Part shown: positions 22,350 through 33,345 of the stretch, piece after piece
How positions within the stretch are numbered: the stretch's first letter is position 1
Layout of the letters: every line of letters starts with the position of its first letter
Source of the DNA: Pectinophora gossypiella
Taxonomy: Eukaryota; Arthropoda; Insecta; Lepidoptera; Gelechiidae
Assembly (NCBI RefSeq): GCF_024362695.1
Contig: NC_065417.1
Location: 10,099,001 to 10,163,000 of the forward strand
Reading direction: 5' to 3'
Length of the DNA stretch: 64,000 bases
Notes under the pieces: generated by a model
Seen by the model: only the letters and a program-made list of their open reading frames with translations
What the model was told of the DNA's origin: nothing
Database searches by the model: none
Translations under genes and position numbers: made by a program

Positions 22350-22503
22350 CTGGGGCCTGTTTAATGAAACTTACAATTGTAAATTTGATGTTCATTACGT
22401 AGCTATTATGAAATTGCAAAATATTCGTGATCACACACTCCGCAATGTACATAAAATTGTCATTGTAATTTACAATTGTAAGTTTTATTTAAACAGGCCC
22501 CAG
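22350..22503. mobile_element. MITE with about 33 bp terminal inverted repeats
   Basis: Ends CTGGGGCCTGTTTAATGAAA and, inverted, CTGGGGCCTGTTTAAATAAA. The arms continue through ACTTACAATTGTAAAT. The element is 154 bp. No clear target duplication was found, so the superfamily is open (hAT-like or a foldback). Confidence 0.75.
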
Positions 22504-23399
22504 AACGTTAATTCATGCAGAATGTAGACGAGAATGTAAACTAATAAGATTGACACCGTAACAGTTGTAACTGCTATCAGACACTTATCAGTCAGATTGG
22601 TTATATATAATTTGGTTATATATAAGTGGCGATACAGATCCTAGATTTCGTTTTAAGGCGAGGAAGACTGATAGGTATCTTCGACATGGAGAGAATTTAC
22701 ACAGAGACTGCACCTAGTACGAGTTAGAAACTTCAATAGATTCGGGCTAAAAGCATTGCAAGTACAGAATAATCCAGGAATACGATTCGAAGGAATGCCT
22801 TTTAGAATTAAATGTTGTAAATAAGTGAGCGTGTACTCGTTACCTTTGCGTCCGTGGATTCAAAATCATATACTGACTTAAACAGTTTACTGTACGGTGT
22901 GCCAAGGGATTGGTAATGTAAATAATATACAGTATGACGTATTTTATATATTAATATGTAAGGATGAATGTTATTTTCTTTAATGGTAATTTTCAAACGT
23001 GCTATTTTATGGTTGACATCTTAGTAAAGGAAAAGTTGGTGACAATAGCTAACAAAGACAGAAGGGGACAACATTGTTTTAACATTGTTAGTTAACAAAA
23101 TAATAATAATAAATATGAAATATTGAAATAGAAAAAAGGCAAAGTAATATTGCAGAATACTACCAATCGCTGTCTTACCGTTTATCCCAGGCATATATTT
23201 TTAATTCATTAGTCAAGTTTTAAATGCGTCGTTTGTAAATTCAAGTGCCTGCTAAAATGTAAATAGCAGTTTGTATTCTAAAAGTATAAGTTGTATAAAC
23301 TTTATAAGGCGAGGGGCACTTTACGTACAATTAATTTATGGTCTAAAGCTGAAGAAAATAATTACGATGTTAAATTTACATATAGAGGAAGAATCTGTA
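22504..23399. other. No gene recognised
   Basis: AT-rich. A minus-strand frame of 62 codons at 22808-22996 has no features. Nothing else seen. Confidence 0.35.
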
Positions 23400-23515
23400 A
23401 AGTAGCGCTGAAGGCTCTAAACGTTGTACCGAGTGAGAGCCTTCAGCGCTCCCCATTTGTCCGGCCAAGTAGTTAATGCCATCTGCGGCAAATCTACAAT
23501 AAGTCACGTCAAAAA
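23400..23515 (+). mobile_element. Truncated retroposon with poly(A) tail
   Basis: It contains GTACCGAGTGAGAGCCTTCA, TGTCCGGCCAAGTAGTTAAT, CATCTGCGGCAAATCTACAA and TCACGTC followed by nine A. It is the 3' part of the family complete at 58316-58544. It starts with an extra inverted piece: AGCGCTGAAGGCTCT at 23404-23418 is the exact complement of 23436-23450. Confidence 0.75.
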
Positions 23516-23754
23516 AAAAGTAGGTACCTACCCATTAAACTATTTCATAATATAATCTTTAAGAGCTTCACGCGATATGTAAATATGATTTAGTAGAATA
23601 TTTCTTATTTAGTCGTGAGTTTATAATTAAAGTCATTTTGAATTTGATTGCTTATAAGATTCATTTCAGATTACTAATATTAAGATAAATAAAATACTTT
23701 ATTTAGTACAATGAATACAAGAGCCTACTTTAGATCAATCAAGTTCAAAAGCAT

Positions 23755-24420
23755 GAATAAATCATTCTTATTCCGGCCTTAGGATGAATATGTCCAAGAC
23801 CAAGATAATGGCGGTCAACGTCCCATGTATCGGAGCACGTAATTACCCAATTGAAGTCATTGATGGATAGGTAGGTACGTATACCTTGGACGTGTTCTAT
23901 CCTTGGACCGGAGGTCTCAAAGCCAGGAGATATCTCGACGAACTTAGGAAGCTCGACGATGTTGAGCACATCGTCAATCCAAAATTCCTCAATACATGAA
24001 GACTAAGGTGTTCAACTAATGTGTTCTACCGATTCTCACGTATAGTGCTGAAATATGGACGCTTACCAAAGAGCATATGCACAACATTAAAATTGCACAA
24101 AGAGCTATGGAGAGTTTCATGTTAGGCATCTCCCTCGTTGATAGTGTACCCAATGTTGATATCCGTCGAAAGACGATAGAGGAAATACGCCGGACACTAG
24201 GCAAAACGTGAGAATCGGTGGACAAAGGCCGTCACAGAATGGTGACCACGAGATGAGAAAAGATCAGTGGGCAAACCAGCGGCCCGGTGGTCAAATGACA
24301 GCGTTGCAAGGGTGGGAAAGTTATGTATGACGTTAGCGCAGGACCGGAAAGAGTGGTGTAAAATGGAGGAGGCCTATACCCAATAGTAGAATGATGTGGG
24401 CTGATTGATGATGATGAAAA
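23755..24420 (+). pseudogene. Decayed RTE-like LINE, C-terminal RT region and 3' end
   Basis: In shifting plus-strand frames one can read MNMSKTKIM, then RYLDELRKLDDVEHI, later GKPAARWSNDS and AQDRKEWCKMEEAY, ending in a (GAT)n-like tail. These match in order the RTE-like LINE at 17-493 and the region upstream of it. Several stop codons and shifts interrupt the frames, so it is an old copy. Confidence 0.75.
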
Positions 24421-24945
24421 ATACAAGTATATTCACATAAAAATAGAAATGGTATTGGAAAGTATGATGGAATTACAGAGTTAGTGAAGCATTTTATCTT
24501 GCAGAAACATGTACTCGTAAAAGCAATTGAAAATGCGTAAGAATTTTCTGGAATATTAAAATCGATATAATCAACATTAGGTAGTCTTGAATCTTTCTGC
24601 TTTATATTCATTAGAGGTAACTTATCAATATTGAATTCAATATTGAAGTACTCTAAATTTGGGCTTTAGCAATTCAAATACTAAATTTAATCGAAGCAAA
24701 ATATCCTATAATATTTCAACTGTATTTTCCTGATTTCTGTGAAACAGAACAAGCAATAAAACTTATGTGATCCGATTTCGGGTTAAATCATGTTGTGGTT
24801 ACACTTAATTAGACTAAATTGGAAATTGTACTAATGTATTTGGTAATTTTAAAACATTGTGGTTAGGATAGGTGTCTAAATCACTGACTAGGTAATTAAT
24901 CACAAAAAACATTTTGTAATCCCTATCTGATTGAGGAAAGAAGAA
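24421..24945. other. AT-rich stretch, nothing recognised
   Basis: No exon or repeat that could be paired was seen. Confidence 0.35.
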
Positions 24946-25145
24946 GAAATATGATTGGACATAATAATACATGACGAATTTATTAAAATATCATAGAAGG
25001 GAAGCTATATGGAAAGAGAGGAAGGTAACACCAAGAACAGATTAAAGAGAAGGTGAACATCGTGTCTCGTCATGTTATAAGGAAGTGAAAGAATCGGCCT
25101 TTGATAGAAATGAACGGAGAATGCTAACGATGATGATATATAATT
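24946..25145 (+). pseudogene. Decayed LINE 3' end
   Basis: The plus strand shows the order expected at the end of another RTE-related LINE: a GHN..DEFIKIS-like segment, a basic ERGR-like patch, and a GEHRVSSC-like stretch. It ends with GATGATGATAT. Stops and shifts are frequent. Assignment is by pattern only. Confidence 0.4.
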
Positions 25146-25147
25146 AG

Positions 25148-25330
25148 GACATTGAAGGTTGATCACCCGATTGTCCGAAAGTATACTTTCAGACGACCCG
25201 TGCTTCAGTAACGTACCCCACGTTAAGTAGTCGGTACCGGCTATTATTTACTTAAGTAAGTATGTAGTCGTTACCTGAGCTGTGGCAGCTCAATAGTAAC
25301 CTTGACACCAGGATTGAAGAAGAAGATCAA
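25148..25330 (+). mobile_element. SINE fragment, tRNA-type family
   Basis: It begins in the body (GGTTGATCACCCGATTGTCC), keeps the core in decayed form (CCCACGTTAAG..TCGGTACCGG) and the tail GCTCAATAGTAACCTTGACA. The head is missing. It directly follows the LINE end, with no clear duplication. Confidence 0.7.
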
Positions 25331-28300
25331 CATAGATTGATTTTTCGCACAGATCACAATGGTTAGAGATAATTTGTGAGATTGAATCTCTCTTGCGTTA
25401 TCCAGTTTTCACGGGGGCCACTTACTTATCCTAAAGATTTGACAAGTCCATCAGGCCTAGCTCGCTATGGAAGCGCCACAAGACGCGACGCGAGATAAAA
25501 TAAGGTCCTTGGTACACGTGACTACCGGGATATCCGCGATTTTTTTCAAGACGTCGCACTCAAAGAAAATGTCTTATTAAGAAGAGCCAAGAAAAAGAAA
25601 ATACAGATACCTATGTTCATATATAAGAAGTGAGACAATTGATAGATTTTACATCTTTTTGAGTGACGAAGTAAGTATACTTATTTAAGTATTACTCCTA
25701 TATCTCGCATACCGTGAGATAGTCCATAACTCGCGCTTTGATATTTACTCGCTCTTATCGCGCCCTTAGCATGCTAGGCCTGCAGGTTTTTTACGGGAGC
25801 GACTGTCTATCTTGACTCTTTCTTAGCTCTTTTGAAATCCCCACAATTTCAGGTTACGCCTTCGAAACTAATTTTCCCTTCATCTTTTTAATTCATTGGA
25901 AAATATATGAGATTACGTTTACGAAACGGAATATAGTAACAGAAATACTAACCCCTAATAAGGTTAGCAGAGCCACAAGTATTGAGAAGTGAAAAGGCAA
26001 CTTGCAGTCAGTTTTGATAAGTATAAAGTGGTAAGATCGATACAACTAAAGTATTTATAAAATGGACGCTTGGTATTATCTAATGATCCAACATTAAAAA
26101 TAAAACATATATTATTATTTGAATCATTAGTCCACAAACAAACGGTCCCAAACTTGTAATTATTTTATCTTCAATTTACATTAATTTCAATCCTCTTTAT
26201 CTATAAATAGCATTTCTGCCTGGTAAATATTTTACATGAATGCATATTTATGGGTTACTTCGGTACAGATTCCGTTTAATAAATAAATAATGAGTATTTT
26301 GATATTGCTATTTATTAACATCAAAGATGTTGTGTAGATAAAACAGTTATAATTATTAAGGGTGTTGGGACCTCGCTCAGCAACAGTAGATGGCGTAAGT
26401 ATAGCGGTGATCGAAATTATTATTTTTGTCATAGATAAATTAAACTAAATGAGCTCTACACCTTTTTGCCACTACTTGAACGTCTCGAGAACCTACAAAC
26501 AATAAAAAATATTATAAATCCTTCCTATTTTATTCAGGTTTACTCTGGGTCTGAAGTTACGTCATCTTTTTGTTACAAATAACCTTTTCCAAAACATTTT
26601 TAATATGTAGTTTCTAATAATAAGGAATAAAAATAACATTTACTTAAGTAGGAAGTTGACAATATCTTTAGAGCCAGAGGTTTTATGAATAAATAGAAAA
26701 AATCGTTTTAAGTAACTCACTTTTAAAACTTCACACACTTAACAAATATTAATGTATTTAATTCGTTATATTGTGAACCTTCATTGTTCAAAATTTCTTG
26801 TTTGTGATTTGTGAGGTAAATAAATAAATAAATATTATTAATATAGACTTAACAAATCTGAGTAATGACGTAAAAATGCAACGTTCCGATTGCAATAATA
26901 AGTTACTTCTATCAATTTAAGGTTTACAATTATTTATTGAAAGTCATAGAAAACGTGAATCTTATGAAAATGTTATAAACGGCCCAAGTACTATTAAGTG
27001 GGTACTTATGAATGCGTACGATAGGCCAGGTGGTTAATTTAACATTAATGTTTAATTTAACGATATGTTTTACTGGAATAAGGTTAGAAGTTAAATAGAA
27101 CATGTAAATAAGAACGATCCATAAATAATGATTGTTTATGAAGACTGTGAATTGAAAGATTTTATGTTAGCAAGTAATTTGTGGTTGAATAAATTTATCT
27201 TTTTCTTTTATTAAATAGGTATGTAAGTATGTGTCTTCATTTTTATCCTTCCGTTTTTTATTCTATTTTGTAAAAGGCCAACGACTTTAGTTATGTCTGT
27301 TTAGCTTGACTTTAGTTTTCTTTCAGCTTCTTTTCCCCGGCTACACAGGTTGTCAGAAGCTGCAATAGTTTTAGGCGGATGAGATGTTCGTTATGTAAAA
27401 AATATCATTTAAAAGTGTAACTATGTTACCTACTGAATAAAGATATTTTTGAATTTGAATTTGTATGTGTAGATTGCAAAGTGAAAATATGAGTCAATTT
27501 TAGTTCTTTAAAAATTCATAGACTGATTTACATCAATCTTATAGACACAATGTAACAAATCTCAAAAATAAAAAAACGTAGTATTCAAAATTACCTCTCG
27601 AAAACACTAAGCTTAAATACATCTCAAGTGCCTTTTGAACTTTATGAGCAGTGACATAATACTAGCACATTAAGCACTTTAGGAGAAAACGCGTCAATTT
27701 TATAATATTATTAATTGCGTCAAATGGCATTTCGACTAAAACCACTTTCAACGGGACTTAGTTCCGGTGCTCTGCGCAAATCACCACTACGCCTTATAAC
27801 CTAGTCCACGTTACACCACGAGCTACTAAAATACTCAGGTATTTACACTGTGAATGCTCAAAACCGCGTTCACTCCAGAGTTCACAGTCTAATGGTTGAT
27901 GTTCACACTCATAGTTCGATCTACGTTCTGTGTTCACAACTCACTGGTCGCCTTGATACTGAAATCTGGTTGACGCAGCAGCATCAGCTGTTAAAATAAG
28001 TCGATATCTCTGGCGCCGACCAGTCTGCCGGATCGACCTCGTTATGAGAACGTTTTTCGCCCTAACATGGAATTGAGAAAAATCTCACTGGACCGAGAAT
28101 AGATTTGAAAGGATTCTATCTGACAAGGTACATTTCTATTCTTATTCATAAGGCTTTTGAATATACTCTTCAATGAATAGAATTTGAGGTGGATTTCAAA
28201 AAAAAACTTTTTGAAGTTAGACCATGGACATGATTTGGGATCAGCTGCTGTAAAAGCAAAAAATACTTGATCGTGTTTAAATTCTACGATTTTTTTGAGT

Positions 28301-30737
28301 CCAAAAAAAGGACCAAAGCAGGCTCCTTACAATTCCAATCCGTATACAACCAACATAATTTGACTGCGTGAGCCTTAGAGTGTCAATAAAAAAACCCAAT
28401 CTTCTACAACGTTGCTTGCTGTCAGGACTCAACGCTTTTTTTTTTTTTTGTAACTAATTATTCTAATTCTATTTGTGAGAACCTTTAATTGGTTCTGATG
28501 TTGTTATTCCAGTCTTTAACTTGTTTTTGATAACTGTTGGTTCTCCTAGAATTAAAAAATAAAATAAAATACCTAAATAAAATATCGAAAGCTCAAATAA
28601 AACTGGATGGTGTGCCCTACAGTTTGCAACAACAAGTAAATAGATAATTTAACATATTATTTTTAATAGTTCATATGTGATAAAATAATTTAGTAAATAC
28701 ATTATTTCATACCAGTTTTCAGAAGTTACCAGTAAAAGGCATACTTTTTTTGGAAAATAATAAAATGCTCTTAAATTTTCAACTGTGTCGACGTTCCCAA
28801 AGGTCCTTCAATTAGGGGCCTACCGCAACTAATTAGGCATTAGCCGAGTATTTCGGGTTCCCATCGAGATCAAGTAGTAATCCTGTTTGTTCTCGGGGCT
28901 ATGGCGTCGCCCAGTCTGTGGATCTGACCTCGTTATCTTTCCAATGTCGTACTCAGACAAACGGCTTTTTCTTAAGCCTTCTGTGAATACACGCGACAAA
29001 GCCGACGAAGCAGGCAAACCTAATTATAGAAGGTTTTTGCTTTGAGAATAAATCTTCTGCCATGTAATAAGCACTGCTTATTTGCCCGTACTTTGTATTT
29101 CTTGGGTCCTTACCTACTTTTCTAGGGTCCTAGTTGACATTTATCTGAGCTTTATTTCATAAAGCTACTTTAGAAAACACAGCTGAAAAGTTGATATATT
29201 TTGTTTAAGCGACAGGTAAGTCAACAGTATTTTCTGCTTTCATAAAAGTAGGACGTGTTACAGTAAATATAGCATCGTCTTTCTTTCAAGTGTCCTATGT
29301 GACAAGAACCGATAGACCGACAGGTTGTACGAAGTTCATCGGTTTTATATTGGTTCCCATTTTGCATGAGCAACAGGTTGCTTTCACTGGAAAGTATTGT
29401 TAAGGTTGCGAATATATTAAATATTACCAATCCTCTGCTATAACAGAGTGCTTATGGAAGTTACAATTATACACAACGAAACAATTAATATTTGAAAATT
29501 TAAAAACTCCAAAATGCATTTTATATGAAGATGCTTCCTTCTGAGCTTCATTATATTATTTGTATTATTGACTTGTTCTTTAACGATTTGTGTATGTGCT
29601 GTTAGGTTATAAAATTGAATACTTTGATTACTTTTTGTATTTTATGTGTTCTCGGAAATAAATTGATTTGATTTGAATGTATTAGATAGGTAACAACCCC
29701 CTACTCCTTCAAGTCTGTCAACGTAGTTTCCTAATTTAGTTTGTTACTAATAGTCTTAGAACCTACTTAAAGGCTGACTTTTGTTTTATTTATTTGGAAA
29801 ATTCGGATTCCATCCAGCTAATATAAAAAAGTTAGCTTATCAGATCTTATTTTAAATTAACATACTTACCAAACATCGACCTTATCAGTTGTATACTAAC
29901 GATTATAAGTCCATATAAAATTGAAAAAAAAAATTATAGCGCGTACGATGCGGAAGAGTTTCGGAGCAAAGGTATTAAAATCTATGAATAGAGGCAAATT
30001 ATTTTTCAACAAAAGTTATTCAAAAGTTAATATAGGGCTTAAAAATATGTTTTAAAATAAAAGTTAATAATAATTATAGTGCTTTAAAATAAAAGTTAAT
30101 ATACTTAATGTGTAACTGGTTTCAATTATTATTAAGCTTACAGGCTATAATTTATTAATGGACTGTAATATTATCGCAAACTAAAATTATATTGTAGCCA
30201 TTTTGAAACCTCGTCGCTTGTAAGAGGTATCTAAATAAAATGGCTAGGTAAAACTTATCCTAAGAGTACTAACATTAAGGTGATTCGTTTTCCATACAAA
30301 AGTTGATGCAGTGCTACAGGAAAACGGATAGAGGAATATTGTTATAAAACCGATAAATAGTAATATTTTGGTGTATTATTTTCGCAAACTAACAAAAATT
30401 TTGGATCCGAATACGAGAAGTACCATATTTCAGACCCTCAATTTTGATCAATTCTACATTTGTAGTGGTGCAGATTACAGTGTATTTGCTGAGCGTGTAG
30501 TGGTGTCAATGTTAGTTTGTGTGCGTGATAGTTTTTTTTCTCTAAAGGCTTTGACTACTTGACAAGTGTAATTAGAATGTCAGTGACAATTTATAAAGAG
30601 ATTTTGTATGAATAAATAAAAACTAAAAATACTACAATCTGAGAAACGCATATTATTTAAACATTTTAAATAATGGGTAAGTACCGTGTTTTAAAAGAGG
30701 ACATATATTATAATAAAAAATCAATACATAAAATGAA
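25331..30737. other. Long AT-rich tract, mostly featureless
   Basis: No exon was recognised. Small items: a LINE tail at 27411-27463 (listed); a GC-richer stretch at 27720-28080; and a possible second copy of part of it at 28880-28960, both with a (G)GCG(C/T)CG(A/C)CCAGTCTG motif and CCTCGTTAT. These may be one old repeat family. A run of 13 T is at about 28438-28451. Confidence 0.4.
27411..27463 (+). mobile_element. LINE 3' end with (TTTGAA)n tail
   Basis: AAAAGTGTAACTATGTTACC, then AATAAAG and GAATTTGAATTTG. It is the second copy of the insert found inside the SINE at 15433-15506. Confidence 0.65.
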
Positions 30738-30927
30738 ATGGCTGTATGGGCATAGTTCATTTTGCCTTACCCTTCGGGGAAAACCAAATCAAAAAAAAAG
30801 TTGTTGCATTTGCCGGCCTAAATAGTAGTCATTTATAATTAATTGTTTTTCCATCCAACATACAGATTTATTTATATTCTCTTTGCCGCGGACTTTTTGG
30901 TGGGACCGGGAATGGGAAGGTTGCTTT
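30738..30927. repeat. Host repeat into which the LTR element inserted (left part)
   Basis: 30738-30782 (ATGGCTGTATGGGCATAGTT and onward) recurs in direct orientation at 37761-37804, right of the LTR element. 30890-30927 resembles 63919-63950. So the target was itself a repeat. The last four bases, CTTT at 30924-30927, are the left target duplication. Confidence 0.65.
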
Positions 30928-31192
30928 TATAATAAAAACACACTTCACAAGAGTATTAAGTTGTTTATTTTCCTTTCTTGGCACGATTTGACAGAGTTTC
31001 CACTAAGACTAGTGTTTTGTGGTCGAAAGGTTAAAGCGAACTGCCCCTCTTGGCCAAGTGCAACCCTTTATATTGACTTGCCGACTATCAGTGTTGCCAT
31101 TTTATTATTATAGTTTTACCGAAACGAGCGAATGAACGAATAATCAACTTGTTAAGAATGTTAAAATATTCAAATTATTAGAAAACCCTACA
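30928..31192 (-). repeat. 3' LTR
   Basis: 265 bp, identical by eye to 37227-37491, with constant offset 6299. On the element strand it begins TGTAGGGTTTTC and ends TTTTATTATA. The bases CT after it also match the other copy by chance or are part of the internal end. No strong polypurine tract precedes it; GGATGGTCGAG is the best candidate. Confidence 0.93.
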
Positions 31193-31835
31193 CTCGACCA
31201 TCCTGACAACGTGTATGTCCCCATACACGCTCCATGTGGAAACCCTACACTTGGCCAAGAGAAAAACAAGCGTTTACTTAAAGACTAATTTATCAAAGAT
31301 AAATTATCCATCACCTTGTTACCATTATAACAGGTACTAAAATATGGACTGCTAAAAAAAAACAAACATTAAGCCAACAACAAAAAAATAATTGCAAAAA
31401 CATAAATCAAAATGATTATATTTTGTAGTAAGAGTAGATAAAGTATCTAATATGAATTTTATAGTGTTATAATCATTCCATTAATATGTACACTACTCAT
31501 ACTGATATTATTATATTTAACATACATATATTTTATTATCCGATAATAATATTCTTTTACTTAGGATCTTACATAATTAACACCACATTTTCAATAAGAG
31601 TATTTTACATAATTATGAAAATAAATTAAGTTACACGGTTATTTAATATACGCAGGTAAAGGTGATGTATTTGTAAACAACAAATTCTTACGTAACTTCA
31701 TGGGGAAGAAAATATAATGTAATTAATTTACTTAGGATACAAATTCAACTTAGCACACCAATCTACTAAATCATTTTTTTTTTTTTATTGTACCCGACCG
31801 CATTACTTTGCAAGCCGATCAATTATCATCCTCAA
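31193..31835 (-). other. AT-rich 3' non-coding region of the LTR element
   Basis: This is element DNA between the 65 bp repeats and the 3' LTR. At 31240-31255 a short piece (AAACCCTACACTTGGCCAAG) repeats the LTR edge and the LTR motif CTTGGCCAAG, perhaps from a past recombination. No frame is seen. Confidence 0.5.
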
Positions 31836-32190
31836 ACTGAGCCCGTGACGTGAACATTCGGTTCTTTCGCCCAGCTCAAGTTTTTCTTCTAGGGTGGGCC
31901 TACGACGACATGAACCATTCAATTCTCATTGTCGCATTAGGCCTTTCCTTCGGTTTTCAACGGTGTGAATCATTTCTCACATCCAGTCAACTAGTCAAGC
32001 CCGTGACGTGAACCAATCAATTCTCACGCCCAGCTTAAGTCTTTCTTTATCCTTTTGGTGCAAGCCCGTGACGTGAACCAATCAATTCTCACGCCCAGCT
32101 TAAGTCTTTCTTTATCCTTTTGGTGCAAGACCCTGACGTGAACCAATCAATTTCCACGTTGGGTCTGAAACAATAATTAGAAAGAAACTG
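31836..32190 (-). repeat. 65 bp tandem repeats in the 3' UTR of the LTR element
   Basis: Units begin CAAGCCCGTGACGTGAACCA at 31996, 32061 and 32126 (exact 65 bp steps; the first two are nearly identical, the third is truncated and diverged). Older, more diverged units lie at about 31838, 31904 and 31965. They are between the integrase stop and the 3' LTR, where gypsy-like elements may carry regulatory or packaging sequence. Function is unknown. Confidence 0.85.
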
Positions 32191-32238
32191 TAGTAATCAA
32201 AGATAGCTCCTAATTACACGAAGCAAAGGTAATTATCA

Positions 32239-33345
32239 CTACGCATCACTCTGTTCATCGGGGTCGCTATCATCATCACTCGACTTATGGGAACCGGAAT
32301 CATCGTCGAGTTGTAAAGCTGCCACATGCACCCAAGGTAGCATACGGTCAGCTGCCACTGTAGTGGTACGTTTATTCGTGCTGTTATTAAAACCTGGAAT
32401 TGACGTTACCTTATATCTGTCTTGTCCTAATACTCTAGCAATTCTAAATGGTCCAATGTAAGAAGGAAGGAGTTTTTTACTTCTCCCATCATTATTGAAG
32501 GAGACTTTAGTGATCTTAACTAAATCGCCTTCGTTATAAATTTTAGCAGGACGTCTATTCAGGTCGTAACGCTGCTTTTGCTTCTCTTGTTCCGAATCTA
32601 TTCTCTCCTTCACCTCGGACCTAACAGTGGATAAATCATCATCTTTTCTAGTATCGTTTACGATTTCATTTAAGCAGGGATTTATTTCACTGTTCATGGT
32701 TGTGCCAAACATAACTTCTGAAGGTCTCTTACCAGTTGTTTTTTGGATAGTATTGTTGAGTCCCCACTGAATCTTCCCTACCTGACAATCCCAATCCCTC
32801 TCATCATGTCTCAGGTTTTGCGCCTTCAATGAATTGAGTATAGTCCGGTTATATCTCTCTACCTGACCGTTTGACCTCGGACTCGCGACTGCATTCAATA
32901 TTTGCTTTATGCCCTTATCATAGCAATATCTTTTAAATGTATTAGACGTAAAGCAACTACCGCGATCGCTAATCAAACGGTCAGGCATACGAAATGTGTA
33001 AAATATGTCGTCGAGGATGCGAATCACATTTTGGGTATTAGTGTTTCGTACCGGCTTAATAAATGCAAATTTGGTAAACGCATCTATCACCACAAGAAGG
33101 TAGGAGCAACCTCGTTTAGACTTGACGAAGGGGCCGAGATGGTCGATATGCAGGGTGTGGAACGGCGATTCAACTTTAGCGATTGGATGCAAGAAACCTT
33201 CGTTATTATTTGCACTTTTCTTTGCATATGCACAATCGATACAAGCGGACACGTATTTCTTGACAAACCGTGATAGCTTTGGGAACCAATAGGTTTTTTT
33301 AATTCTATCCAACATTTTTTTCAAGTCCTGGATGTCCCATGTCAT
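32239..33345 (-). CDS. Integrase part of Pol, displaced by one base
   Basis: A frame of 368 codons overlaps the end of Gag-Pol in the next frame. Its first 10 or so residues are out-of-frame translation; genuine integrase begins at about 33320. It has the Cys pair of the HHCC finger (CIDC, residues 35-38), whose His pair lies in the upstream frame, then the catalytic triad D68, D127 and E163. The spacing D-58-D-35-E is the classical one. A GPF-type C-terminal module (SYIGPFRI, about 289) and an acidic Asp/Ser-rich tail end the protein. No chromodomain seen. It has no start of its own, so it would be made only from an ancestor or sister copy with the intact frame, or if the extra base is an assembly error. 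Confidence 0.9.
   Translation of the reverse strand: MTWDIQDLKKMLDRIKKTYWFPKLSRFVKKYVSACIDCAYAKKSANNNEGFLHPIAKVESPFHTLHIDHLGPFVKSKRGCSYLLVVIDAFTKFAFIKPVRNTNTQNVIRILDDIFYTFRMPDRLISDRGSCFTSNTFKRYCYDKGIKQILNAVASPRSNGQVERYNRTILNSLKAQNLRHDERDWDCQVGKIQWGLNNTIQKTTGKRPSEVMFGTTMNSEINPCLNEIVNDTRKDDDLSTVRSEVKERIDSEQEKQKQRYDLNRRPAKIYNEGDLVKITKVSFNNDGRSKKLLPSYIGPFRIARVLGQDRYKVTSIPGFNNSTNKRTTTVAADRMLPWVHVAALQLDDDSGSHKSSDDDSDPDEQSDA

Noticed and set aside
31836..32190. CRISPR-like array
   Set aside because: Repeats are contiguous 65 bp tandem units without unique spacers, in a eukaryotic LTR element.
32239..33345. Programmed -1 frameshift between Pol and integrase
   Set aside because: The integrase frame is +1 relative to Gag-Pol at the A run. 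A -1 slip would not enter it. An indel or assembly error is simpler.
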